Below, in pieces: positions 35,840-46,485 of a DNA stretch of 64,000 nucleotides (position 1 is the stretch's first letter; the number at the start of each line of letters is the position of its first letter). The DNA comes from Acephala macrosclerotiorum. Its lineage: Eukaryota > Ascomycota > Leotiomycetes > Helotiales > Mollisiaceae. Where the stretch lies: the NCBI GenBank assembly GCA_014904845.1, contig MU119374.1, forward strand, positions 54,740 to 118,739, read 5' to 3'. A program made the position numbers and the translations under genes. Below the pieces are notes generated by a model that saw only the letters and a list, made by a program, of their open reading frames with translations, did no database searches and was not told the DNA's origin.

Positions 35840-36901
35840 CAGGCCCAAAATCATTGACACGGCGCTCAGGCTATTTGCTCGAGGACATACTGACAATTCC
35901 GATCGTCGCGCGTGGATGACGCCGATGATGGGGCCTCTTTTAATGCGTATCGGCCAGTCCGTATTCGCGAGATGTTCGAGTACATTTTGATCACCCGTTC
36001 GGTCCAGCAATAATTCAACATCTCCTCATCAGTTGCGAAAGGATTGCCGCAACTGGGAAGCCTCCAGCCACCCAGATAGTACGGTGACGAGAATGCGATA
36101 CCTTGCACCTGCGCTGGGTACGAAGCGCCGCCTCAGCCTTCAAGTTAAAGGGTTCTCCTCGCAAGCTGGGATCTCGGAGCCTGCTGGTATTTCCGCGAGT
36201 GTGGAATTTGTCTTTGGGGGTGGTCAAGGCACTTTGCTGCTCTCTTCGTCCCGGTAAGTTGAAACCTTTCTCTCTCGGCATCCCCCGCCCCCTCCCCTGA
36301 GCCTTTTGGCTGAGAGGCGCCAGGGAGATGGCATGAAGTTCATAGCACTGACCAAGCCTGGTGAGATGAGGTTGAGTTTACTGCTTTCATGGGTGATGCC
36401 AGGGGGTAAGGAGACTCGCTTCCAGACTTTGCCTTGGGCAGCTCTCAGTGTGACGGGGATCTTGAAGGCTTTGTCGTCTGGGTGGGCGATGGGTGGGGTA
36501 TTGTACGAACTTTGGCTTCATTGAGTCTGGCTTCGTCGGGTTTGGATCCGCCAAGCTTGGTGTCTACTAAGATATCTGCAGAGGTGAAGGTAACCCTTCT
36601 TTCCACTGCCTTGGCTGGGAAGGTCTGGTGAAGCGGTGCGGGAGGCTGCTGCTTCTTGCTCCTGGGAGGCTTTGGCGGCTTTGGCCCTCTTCTCATTCAC
36701 GTGGGTGGATATCTTTCGTAGTGCCTTGGATAAATTTGGGGAGATCTGGAGAAGGTCGAGGAGGTTGATTGGGGCTTGAATTCGTTCTGCGAGCTCAGCG
36801 TAGTTCATTGGGCCCTTTCCGTATCTACCAAGCATGGTAAGCATGGAGGCTTGATTGCCTAGTTTCCTTGTGGTTCTTGTGGTTCGATTGCGACCTGCCA
36901 A
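35840..36901 (-). pseudogene. Retroelement-like gag/protease remnant
   Basis: The minus strand codes a basic segment with MNYAELAERIQAPINLLDLL and VNEKRAKAAK (36840-36690). Further on come KVWKRVSLPPGIT and LNLISPGLVSAMNF (about 36425-36340), then a broken tail with stops. As I recall them, these phrases resemble the region before the aspartyl protease of Ty3/gypsy polyproteins in Leotiomycetes; this is memory-based and untested. No reverse transcriptase is present and no LTRs were found around it. It could also be an unrelated host gene. Confidence 0.35.
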
Positions 36902-37413
36902 TACTGAGCTTTCCTAGAATTCACTCACGGTGGGAATAGAGGTTAGGCGTGCATGCAAGAGGATTAGGTGCGAATTTCACTTGCTTCGATCTACGCTAAT
37001 GCCCCCTTGGGATGACAACGACGGATGAACATTGTGTTTTTGGATGGAATCGGGTGGACTAATTAAGTTATGAAATTTAAATCAAAGCACGGGACAAAAC
37101 TCGCATTGCGCAGCAATTGGTTGTTCCTACAAAGATCAGACCACAATGGCATCATCACCTGTTCATTGTCCCACGAAGTGGTACACCTTTTAAATTCAAG
37201 GTGATGATATCGAAGGAAAACAAAATCTTCACTTCATGTTATTATTTCTCACTAATACTGTCAAGGATTATTCTTAATAGTCTCGAACCAAGACCTAGTC
37301 TATTTACGAAAGTACTACAGAAGGAAGACCTCAGCAAACATGCCACTCTAAGGAAACAGATTCTGCACCTACACAGTCCAAAATACCAGAAAGCTTTACG
37401 GAAGATTTCCACC
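36902..37413. other. Intergenic, upstream of TusA-DsrE fusion
   Basis: The frame of the fusion gene stays open upstream to 37117, but without family features. I therefore take 37117-37413 as 5' leader. Confidence 0.45.
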
Positions 37414-38118
37414 ATGGCTGAAGATCAAATATCATCAACGGCAAATCGGGACCCCATTATCGACGCCCGATACACTTTCAAATCTTCACTCGCAGCCTAC
37501 CTCGTTATCCGCGAACTCCGCCCCCGCGACGCCTCAGCCGTCGTCGAGCTCCTCATAAAGAACGACAAAGGCCTCCTAAACGACATCAAAACGTGGTGTT
37601 CCGCGACCGGCTACAAATTAATATCTTCGGCGGGTGGGGAGGGAGGCGAGATGCGCTGTCTGATCGAGAATGGCGAGCGCAAACCAAACAATAACGTCAT
37701 GACGGTCGTATTCTCCACCGCTGATTTAGAGCACATTTGCTTCTCATTCGATAAAGCGATTGGAGGTGCGGTGCTAGGGATGCAGGTTAATGTCGTGTTT
37801 GAGGGCTCGGGTGTTAGGTTGTTGAAAAGGGGGTATCGGGCTTCGCTTTCGGGGTTTTGGGGAAGGATGTTTACTGGTATTGTGGAGAGGGTGATGAGGA
37901 AGGAGATTGGATGGCCGTTGCCGAAAGAGGCTGTGGGGATTCTGGAGGAGTTGGGAGCAAAGTTTTATGTTTGTGGGCCGTCGATGGTGGGGTATGGAGT
38001 GAAAGAGGAGGAGTTAGTGGTTAAGAATTATACGATGGGAGCGACGATTACGTGGGTTGATCTTTTGGCGAGGAGTAATGTCTGTGTATTCTCGAAGGCT
38101 GTATTTGAAAAGCCATAG
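37414..38118 (+). CDS. TusA-like / DsrE-like sulfur-relay fusion protein
   Basis: Intronless, 234 residues. ATG 37414 is chosen over upstream in-frame codons because it sits in CCACCATGGCT and directly precedes the first domain. Residues about 16-90 match the TusA fold: DAR near the start, ELRPRDA, then NDKGLLNDIKTWCSATGYKL and EGGEMRCLI, as in bacterial TusA. Residues about 95-234 match the DsrE/DsrF family: VVFSTADLEHICFSFDKAI, GMQVNVVFEGSGVRLLKRG, ELGAKFYVCGPSM, YGVKEEEL, then an aromatic/Leu end. In bacteria these domains pass persulfide sulfur between proteins. The TusA site that should read CPxP is replaced (YTFKSSLAAY), so its acceptor Cys is missing, while the DsrE Cys (YVCGPS) is kept. 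Single exon, bacterial domain pairing and isolation fit horizontal transfer (inference). Substrate unknown. Confidence 0.7.
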   Translation: MAEDQISSTANRDPIIDARYTFKSSLAAYLVIRELRPRDASAVVELLIKNDKGLLNDIKTWCSATGYKLISSAGGEGGEMRCLIENGERKPNNNVMTVVFSTADLEHICFSFDKAIGGAVLGMQVNVVFEGSGVRLLKRGYRASLSGFWGRMFTGIVERVMRKEIGWPLPKEAVGILEELGAKFYVCGPSMVGYGVKEEELVVKNYTMGATITWVDLLARSNVCVFSKAVFEKP

Positions 38119-38811
38119 TGTACAGCAAATTGATAAGATACCAAGCCTGACTGCGCAACTCTATGGCAACACCAGATTTCCTTATATGCGAGATCTTCAA
38201 CGCAAGGGTCTTAGTAAAGGGCGCCAAGATTGACTTCTTCAAGACATAAAATTTGTCAGCTAGTGTGGCAGGGCTGGTGTTGTCGTTCCGGATTAAGACT
38301 AGTGCTGCGCGTGGTCTAGTCTTGGACATGTTAAGAAATTGGGATCTTATAATCTTAGTCTCTAGGCAGCTTTTTATGTAATTCGTAAATATACAAAATA
38401 ATTTTATTACTTTTCAATATTAATAACTTGCGTCAAAAAAAAAAAAATTATAATAAATATATAATTTTTTATTTAAATTATTTAAATTAAATTTTTCCTA
38501 TATAAATTTATATTTTATTTCATTTTTTATTTTATTAATAAATTAAAAATAATTATTAAAAATATTATAAAAAAACGAAAATTGAATTAAAATATATAAC
38601 GATTTAATAAATTTTGCTTAGGATGTTTAAAGCGCTCAATTAAATTGTTCAAAGTGCTCAAAGTATTCAAGGTACTCAAATAAGTTGCTTAAGTTGCTTA
38701 TGCAATTCAAGTGAGTTAATTAAGCCGAGGGCGAGTCGAGGGTAATTAGCGCCTAAGCAAGAACGGCAAGTATGCTAACCATATTGGAAGTAGAAAAGAG
38801 AGAAAATTGAT
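38119..38811. other. Intergenic with small AT-rich island
   Basis: An AT-rich, CpG-retaining stretch at about 38390-38630 looks like a short copy of the mutated blocks. It is followed by tandem-like phrases CAAAGTGCTCAAAGTATTCAAGGTACTCAA (38648-38680, imperfect 10-bp units). The 5' part of the decayed monooxygenase gene should lie here but cannot be found, so it was probably lost or displaced by this insertion. Confidence 0.5.
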
Positions 38812-40185
38812 CAACAATACCCGAACATTCCCGGCACCGAAGTGTATGGCGGCAAGCTCGTGCATAGTGCGGCATGGAATGGGAATTATGACCCGAAGAG
38901 AAAGACTGTGGTAGTGATAGGTGGTGGAAGCCCTGTAGTATAGATAGTGCTAAAAAATATAACTAGGGTTGTCATTGTACACAGGTGAAACATAAGTCTG
39001 CTAACAAGTTTAGTTGTTGGGAAGTTAATTCTATTCTTGCGTTCATCGGCATGGATCACAATCGGATTTGGCGCAAAGTGCGCGGGTCCGGGAGAACCAA
39101 TTTCAAATGTTTGTTAAACCTGAAACCCCTACTTGTCACTCGCTGACCAAATAATAGACACTGATGAGTAGCTGGAGGAGCTTCGAAAAGACCCCGCCGC
39201 GCTTGCGCAGTACAGTTGTGATATCGAAGGCGAGCTCAATAAACGATTCACTCTGGTAATGAATCTGACCTTAACCACTAACTTAAGCTGATGGATCGTA
39301 GATGCATAGAACGAGCAAAGATCAGAAAGCGTCTCGTGATCTAGTTGCTGACATCATGAGAGAACAACTTGGCAACCACTCGGTACTGACGGAGAAGATC
39401 ATTCCTTCATTCGACCTCGGCTGCAGAAGAATGAAACCAGGCTCAAGTTATCTGCAATCTCTGATAAAAGAAATGTTCAGGTCATCACAGAGTCTGTGGT
39501 GAAATTTACAAAGAACGGCGTTGGACGAGACAGGAACGGAGCACGTGGTGGATGTGGTAATTTGTGCAATAGGATTTGATGTCTCCTTTACGCTACCCTT
39601 CGAAATCAAAGGCCGAGGAGGCGCGAACATCAAAGAACAGTTTGGAGAACTTCCGAAGGCATACTTGAGTATCACAGCTCCAAACTTCCCGAATTTGTTC
39701 CGTAAGTGAAGACTCGCTTATCCTCGCTACCCCTGGACGCTCTGACCCCGCTTCAGTATTCATCAGTCCCAATGGCCCAGCAAGTCACTCTTCAATTCTC
39801 CCAATCCTTGAATGGCACACTCGGTACCTATTCCAAATGATTGAGAAGATGCAGACCGAGAACATCAAAGCTTTCGAGCCCAAAAAGGAAGCTGCCGAAG
39901 AGCTGTATCAACATACACATGAACAAGTGAAGCGTTTGGTGTGGTCTTCACCCTGCAGATCGTGGTTCAAGCAAGGAAAAAAAACACGGACCAGTCACAG
40001 CAATCTATCCTGGGAGCCGCCTTAATTACTTCGAGATGTTGAAGAATGTGAGGTATGAGGACTATGAGATTTCATACCGATCTAAGAACAGGTTTCAGTT
40101 TATGGGCAACGACTACACACAGTGCGAATTGAGTGTTGATGGAGATCCAGTTTGGTACTTTGATGATCCGTTCGTTCGTATCTAG
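38812..40185 (+). pseudogene. Baeyer-Villiger-type FAD monooxygenase, decayed and 5'-truncated
   Basis: The reading picks up mid-protein with NIPGTEVYGGKLVHSAAW, then the NADPH-binding VVVIGGGS. A TAG follows at about 38940, where the family has Gln (..QIV..), consistent with CAG-to-TAG. Later pieces are EELRKDPAALAQYSCDIE (39175-39240), VVICAIGFDVSFTLPFEIKG and AYLSITAPNFPNLF (39540-39705). After an intron-like gap come SPNGPASHSSILPILEWHTR (39770-39820) and the C-terminal region to the stop at 40185. The N-terminal FAD-binding half is absent and frames change several times. Intact relatives use FAD, NADPH and O2 to insert oxygen next to ketones, often in secondary or steroid metabolism. The protein should be non-functional. 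Confidence 0.75.
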
Positions 40186-40907
40186 AAAATAGATAGACAA
40201 TTTTAGACACTTGTTATTCCCACCAGCCCAGAAATTGTACCAAAGTATCCACAATGATGAGCCCCACATTTCGAATGCATTTCGAGTTGAATCTAAGAGT
40301 ATCCAGGAACACTCCTTCCAAAGCAGGTTTGCCGAGCTCACATGCTCAACCTCGAAATGCATTCAAAGGAATCATATATGCCGTAAGGCTATGCGAGCCG
40401 CTAGATCCTAGCCTACTAGCTGTTTGATGCTTGTGGGGCCCCACAAACTGCGCAACACTAGTTTTCCGACCGAGTCGACAGACGCGACGACGTCCCGATG
40501 CTTCCATGCATTAATTTCAAGGAAATATAGGACTATTTTGTCCAATGAAGTGTCCGCCTGATGCTTTTCGGGACTCGTAATGACTCTAGGTGTGTCGCTG
40601 TTGCGGGGTGCTTGCGAGCCGGATAGGTCTATACATCGTCTAGCTCTAATTCAACACTCGAGCCTTCAACGCCGAACTTCTGCAGCACTATCCATAATTT
40701 CTCTGTCTTAGCTGCTCGTTGCCACTACTAATTGTCTGCTTGAAAGAATGTGTTCCTGGGCTCCGACGTGGCGGTTGTGTCTTCCCACTTTCTCCGGGAG
40801 TGTATTCGTTTTGACCTTGAAACGCTCATCCATTTCTCTGCAGCGCTCTCAAAATCATCATTCTGGCTCTTCTCTACCTTCAACCCTCATGCAGTGCCTT
40901 CAAAAAT
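40186..40907. other. Intergenic between two decayed genes
   Basis: No supported gene. CGAATGCATTTCGAGTTGA (40275) is partly repeated inverted at 40350, a short imperfect palindrome. Confidence 0.4.
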
Positions 40908-42760
40908 GAAAACCGATTCGAGTCCGCATGGCCCAAAGTCACGCCCACTTTCCATCATTCGAGGGTCCTCAAGTCCTCCCCTAGTGGACTCACATTTAGC
41001 GAACTCATACGGCAGCAAAGCAGAAAATACACAAACTGTCTCGCGTTCATGTCACAGCACTAAAATGAGACCATCACATATTCCGAACTACACAGCATCA
41101 GTGATGATCTTGATGCTGGATGGCTTGCCATCGGGGTCAAGCGGGGGGATAGAGTAGCTGCGATGTTAGGGGATCGCTCCGAATATGTGCATGTAAGTAA
41201 GTTACTCTTCACCCATCATCAACGTCCATTGAGCTAACGGAAACTCACGATTAGTTACTTCTAGCTTGTTCAAAGATAGGGGTGATCATTACTCTCCTGA
41301 ACTATACGTATTCTCATGTCTAGATTTTGAAGGCATTGTCAATTACAAATGAGTGTTACTTATTCCCAAAACATCCAAGATGCTTACACGACATTTTCAG
41401 GACCCAGAATTCTGTTTGCCACTTTGGATACAAGTAGATACGACTATCGGGATTACATCACAAGACTGAAGCATGACATTGCACCCATTCATCAAGTCCT
41501 TCTCTTAGACGATACAAGTGGTGCATGCCCCGCAATAGGACCTTCACCATTTTTCATCGACTTCGCATCTGTACTAGAGCTCGGAAAATTCCCGACTGTG
41601 GATTGGCAGACGCTGGGGCATTTGGGTTCCGACAGCGATGTTCTGAATCTTCAGTTCACATCTAGGAGCACACGGGCTCTAAAGCAGCAGCTCTCACCCA
41701 TCACAGCACGATAAACTGTGCTAGATTCATTGGCATGAATATGAATATTTTGAAAGAGGATAAATTAGTACTACCAGTGCCTCTGTTCCATACTTTTGGT
41801 CTCATCATAGGTATTGCAAACTATCCATGTTAGTAATTGAGGAGTAGCTAACAAGAAAAAGGACTCTGCACGAACCTTGTCCAAGGTGCTGCAATCGTCT
41901 TGCCATCCGAGTACTTTGATGCTGGGGAGACTTTAAAAGTCGTCAACTAGTACTGTGCCACAGGTCTGCACGGAGTCACGACAGTGTTCATCGACCTGCT
42001 TTCGCATCCCGTCTTCTCGAGGACGACACTGCCACTACTGTGGTATGTTGCAACGTGGCATCGCTTCTATCTGACAATACAGGAGCTGACACTTCAGCCT
42101 CAGGTTCGGACTCATGGCAGGCTCAGCAATGCCAGAAGATCTCCTTCTCCGAGTAATGAAAAAATTCCACATGCGCGACATCTACACAAACTGGGGCATG
42201 ACCAACTCTCCTCAATCGCAACCCTGAGTTCAGCCCACGACCCCATTTCAAAAAAGCAAAAGACAGCAGGAAAGCTTCTTCCAAACTTGGCCGCAAAGAT
42301 CGTGAAACAGGCACAGATACCGTACTTCGATGGGGTGCACGAGGAGAAATTGTTGTGAGTGGATTCAGCGCCATGCATTCGTATTTTGAGGATGAAGAAC
42401 GGACGTTGGCTAGTTTAAAACAGCATCGAAACGATGGGAGGAAATGGATGCGTACTGGAGATGAAGGATATCTGGATGCGGACGGGCATCTAGTCGTCAC
42501 GGGTCGCATTAAAGATCTCATTATTCGAGGAGTGGAGAATATTCGCCCTTGGAGATTAGGAGAAGGGATGTCCTATGGAATGGCCGAAGGCTGCAAATGG
42601 AAAGCTCAGGAAGGATATTCTTGAAATCGGTGCGAGTAAGTTGTCCCAAACAATAGTCTTGGTGACTCTGTCGCTGATAAGTATGAAACAGATCTGGCGC
42701 AAAGAGGAGTCGCTACTAAGCCTGCCGCCTAGGGAAATGCTGTGGATTTGGCGGACGAGC
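40908..42760 (+). pseudogene. AMP-binding acyl-CoA ligase, decayed
   Basis: The family order is still visible. Pieces in order: FSELIRQQSRKYTNCLAFMS, a TAA after SQH, then NETITYSELH, AIGVKRGDRVAAMLGDRSEY and an intron. Next are LLLACSKIGVIITLLNYTYS and a TAG, then VLNLQFTSRSTRALK (41655-41690), where the AMP-binding P-loop should read TSGSTGxxK. Further on are VPLFHTFG, GLHGVTTVFIDLLSHPVF, and RKWMRTGDEGYLDADGHLVVTGRIKDLIIRG (A8 region, in parts, 42440-42535), followed by frame loss before the catalytic Lys region. The first stop fits CAA-to-TAA; the second fits CAG-to-TAG but other origins are possible. Frameshifts occur near 41700 and 42220-42350. Intact relatives activate medium-chain fatty acids to acyl-AMP and acyl-CoA. 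It is tandem with the decayed monooxygenase, so a lost catabolic or secondary-metabolism pair is plausible. Confidence 0.75.
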
Positions 42761-42954
42761 GCTGAACTACGCTGTATGGGTTGGGGGTTTGGAGCCTGAA
42801 ATATAGAGCACTTTCCTGAATTTAGCGAGTTCCGAGGGCAATTGAAGCCGTCATCACTTTCTCATATCTGAAAATCAAGTTCTGAGAAGGGCACCGAAAC
42901 ATGATGGATTATGATTAACAGTAGGAGATAGAGAGGCCTTTCATCTATGTAAAG

Positions 42955-43912
42955 AGACTCCCACAAATGTCATAGTTCCCGCCCGCCTCAAAAGCTTGGG
43001 GCGTCGAATCCGCATTCCCGTACGAATAGCTCGCTGCCACACCAGATTAACAAATCTCACGGAATTGAGCAGAAAAAAAAAGAGAGCTTACCAGGTACAA
43101 CCGTATCAATGAGCAAGTAATCCGCAGCATAGAAAGCATAATCATCACTATGATAATCCTTCTTCTCGATTATCGCACCCAAGCAATCGTTCGCGAACTG
43201 ATCATTGAAGATCAAAGCTACGTTATGCTTCCACTTTCCAAAGAAAGCTTTGGGGTGGTCGCGGTTGAGGTTGTTGTATTGAAATTTATCGGTAGAACTT
43301 TCATTTCACGTTAGTTTTGAGAATGTCTGGGGAGATGAAGGTAGGTTACTTGTCGAATGTGTTCGGGATGCTGGACCAAGAGGTGTATGGGTGATTTCCA
43401 TCTTCCTCGAGCCAGATACCGTCTCGAATGTATTGGCCTTGGGCATTTGGAAGGAATTTCACAGCTGCCCATTCCCAGTCATATGGATGTCCAGTGTCCT
43501 GGCATTCATCAGCTCTCGATCTTCAACTCAGGGTAGAACTCACCTTTTGGAAGAATACATCATAAACCACTCTCCAGGAGTTATCTTTGGAGCAGTTTCG
43601 AATGGTGTAGTAAGTGGGAAATGAAGTGGACTGCTGTTCTTGCTGGGTTTGTGCTGCTTGGACGGGGCAGCCGGCGGCTAGACCTCCATTGAAAAGTCCA
43701 CAGTCATCGTTTGCAACGCTTGGGGTTTGACTTCCGTCGGGTTCTGTTGCTGCGGAGGGAAAACATGTCTTTTCGTCGAAGTGCCAAAGTGGTGCTGCGG
43801 CTTTGACGGCAGCGAGGGGATCGTCGGTGAAGACTGAGGGGTCGATGGGAGTGTTTGCAGAAACAAAGTTGGCGACTATGCCGAGAGCAATCCAAATAGC
43901 TAGATTAATCAT
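42955..43912 (-). CDS. NPP1/NLP-family necrosis-and-ethylene-inducing-like protein
   Basis: The start at 43912 is chosen because it opens a signal peptide (MINLAIWIALGIVANFVSA); an upstream in-frame ATG at 44068 would bury it. Introns lie at about 43507-43550, 43297-43350 and 43034-43091. NLP features seen: conserved Cys residues in the first half, the central motif, the QYNNL and FFGKWKHNV-type segments, and an ICGSL end. The central heptapeptide, GHRHDWE in typical members, reads GHPYDWE here, so two of seven positions differ, including one His of the metal-binding/cytolytic motif. NLPs are secreted; some permeabilise dicot plasma membranes through GIPC sphingolipids, while many fungal homologues are not cytotoxic. 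The altered motif argues for a non-toxic or divergent member, which is inference. The gene appears intact. Confidence 0.8.
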
Positions 43913-44468
43913 CCTGGAGGTTTGTCGACTGAGAATATTAGGTGTTGGGAAGGGCTGCCCTGATTTAAACTGATGATTTGCCACTCTCGCAGTTCCCTGC
44001 TTGGGGTGTGCTTTAAATTTATATCCAGCACTTAACCGGGATAGAATAACCCCGTCATATTCCCACAAGCCATGTGCACCACAATATCACGTCGAAAGAT
44101 CCACGTGTAATTTGCTTTCGAGCGAGTTAGAAGCATGTGCTTCTCTTGAAGTTGTCCAGAGGTCGTCCATGGTGTCACGAATCCTACGCCTATGTCCGGA
44201 TCTACGAAACAGATCATTCTTCCGAACCGTTCGGGGGCCTGGCTGGTACCGGTATTGCATCCGTAAGACGTAATTTGATGCGACGTGACATTAAGGTGTG
44301 GTATAAGGTTAAGGTCCTTCCTCATTGGTATGCTGGTGTTCTTCCCGTCCCCGCGTTTGGTGATCATCTCAAGTACCGCCGAAAGATCGACCAATAGGGG
44401 CTCGTTTAGCGAGCGTCGTTCCTGTGACTTCAGGGACCACGGCGCTAGGGATGAAATGTGTGGGTACT

Positions 44469-44943
44469 AGGAGCCCCTACACAAGCACCCCAACTTGCCT
44501 ATGCAAGCACGGGTATTTTTATAAACCCGAGATATTTTAATTAAAGTGCTTTAATTAGCTCTTTATATAAGTACTTTAATAAGCGAAACTTCGATTTAAT
44601 TTTATATAAGCATTTTAAATAATCAATTTTAATTAATTAAAAAATTATTTTATAATTTAAAAAAAAATTTATTATATTTTATTAATTATTAATATTAATA
44701 TTAATATTAAAATTTAAATAAAATTTAATTTTATAATTTTTTATTTAAAATTTTTTAATAAAATTAACTCGGTTTATATTTAAATCTCGATTATTAAAGT
44801 GCTTATATAAGATTAAATCGAAGTCTCGCTTATTAAAGTGCCTATATAAAAAGTTAATTAAAGCGCCTCGGTTAAAACATCTCGGGCCTGTAAAAGCACT
44901 CGTGCCTGCGTAGGCAAGTAGGGGTGCCTGTGTAAAGGCTCCT
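44469..44943. mobile_element. Foldback / MITE-like element with about 150-bp inverted arms
   Basis: The left end AGGAGCCCCTACACAAGCAC and the right end form inverted repeats that continue inward for about 150 bp. Shared blocks include CTTGCCTA-GCA-GCACG, CCCGAGAT-TTTTAA, GCTTTAATTA, CACTTTAATAAGCGA and ACTTCGATTTAAT. The arms differ mainly by C/T and G/A changes; the centre (44630-44760) is AT-rich and CpG-retaining. There is no coding capacity, so any mobility would depend on a transposase elsewhere. A clear target-site duplication was not seen. Confidence 0.75.
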
Positions 44944-46485
44944 GCGGCAGTAATCTTACCATGCGCCCGAACAACGGCGGATGATGGCAACCGCACAGCC
45001 TCCTCCATCCATACATCCCACATGCTCTCTTCCTCACGATCATCAGTACAGATAATGCGCAACGAAAAAATACTCCTCATCTCTTTTGAGAAGGTCGTGT
45101 TCCAAAAATTCCCTACCCGTCAATAAAGATCTGGCAGGAGCGGTCAGGTAGTAGTTTTCAACTAGCAAAAACACAAGCTCGAGCGGACTCTCACTGCTAT
45201 GTGTAAAACCCTTGCACTAAGATGAAGAGAAAAGGGGAAATGTTTGAGGAGAGGTGGGAGGTTTATATAGATTTTGTAGGAGCCTAGAGGTGAGTCAGAG
45301 GAGCTGGTGCCTATGGAATGAGTCAAGGACTGCGCCGTTTGTTACCTTCCTGAGAAAGTGTCAAATTACGTAGATAAGCTAACCGCAAGGGCAACAGCTT
45401 TCGAATCCATCAGAGCATTTCCACAATCGTACTTGTAAGAGTTAGAGTTCGCTGAGTGCATCGAGGTGTTCTTGAGATCCGCGTGGGAATTACCTAGTGA
45501 TACCCTCAGGCTTCATTCAGCACTTCGCATCCAAGCCTCCAGGCTGCATGACCACAACGAACTTCTTCGACCGCCGCAGCGCATCTGAATTCAAGACTTG
45601 CGCGCCTCAATTTTCAAGATGATGATTTAACTCCCAATCATCGTTTGGAGATCTCCCAAACCTGACAAATGAGCGCGTATCCGCTGGACCTAGCGAGGGT
45701 GGCTCAATGGTGGGCCAGTTTATCGATGAGGTGCGCGCTTAGTTGCAGAAATGGACTCACGTGATTTAGCTAGCCTAACAAAGTCAAGCTTTGATAAAGA
45801 CACGTCAGTGATAGTCTAATACTGATTTTCTTTCGCAATATCGCAAGACTCAAACTGTTTGCCTTTGTGTCCGATACTCTCATCAAATTCTATGCAGGCG
45901 TGATGAAATTGGCACATTTTCATGATCATTATTTCATGAGCGATACCAAGGGCTCTTCAACCTGCCATACCACTTTAATCGACAGAAGACAGGGACGATC
46001 TCGAGGGAGGATCCCACCAACTCTTCCTCCAGTAGTTCCCTCCCTAATGTTTCCACCACCACCTAAGTCACCCGCTGCTCCCATTCCTCAAGGCCCCGAG
46101 CTAGGGTGTTATGTCGAGAAGCATCTCGCAGCTCTTCTAGTCTGCTACCAGTAGTTTCAATGCGTTCTCGACTCTTGATCTCGTCCTGTGGCGCCTCGAT
46201 CGAGCGACGACGTGGCGAGCTTGGTGCGCTGTAAACCGTCTTAGTAACCTTAATCACTGGCCTTGCGACTCATGCATAACCCTCCCCTCAGCTCCCCCAT
46301 CACTACCCCCAATTGACCGTCGCGGCAAGGTGCTTGTCGCAATGGCAGGTAATTCAGGTTTCCAAATTTGGAATCCCACCTCTCCTACTCCCTGCAGTTC
46401 GTTGTTGCCTGGTACTGTCTGAGCTAACTGTGCCTTGGAATATCTTCGCCAAATGACGAAGAATCCCAAAGAAACGATAATAAAA
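44944..46485. other. Gene-poor edge of AT-rich block
   Basis: No supported gene. Short open frames exist on both strands (for example 44960-45100 minus, 45867-46154 plus), but none has domain features or intron signals that join them. Base composition switches sharply at about 46485. Confidence 0.45.

Noticed and set aside
44032..44394. 120-codon minus-strand open frame left of the foldback element, with a possible continuation to its right
   Set aside because: I considered one gene interrupted by the element, but the two flanks do not share a recognisable family and the frames do not join.
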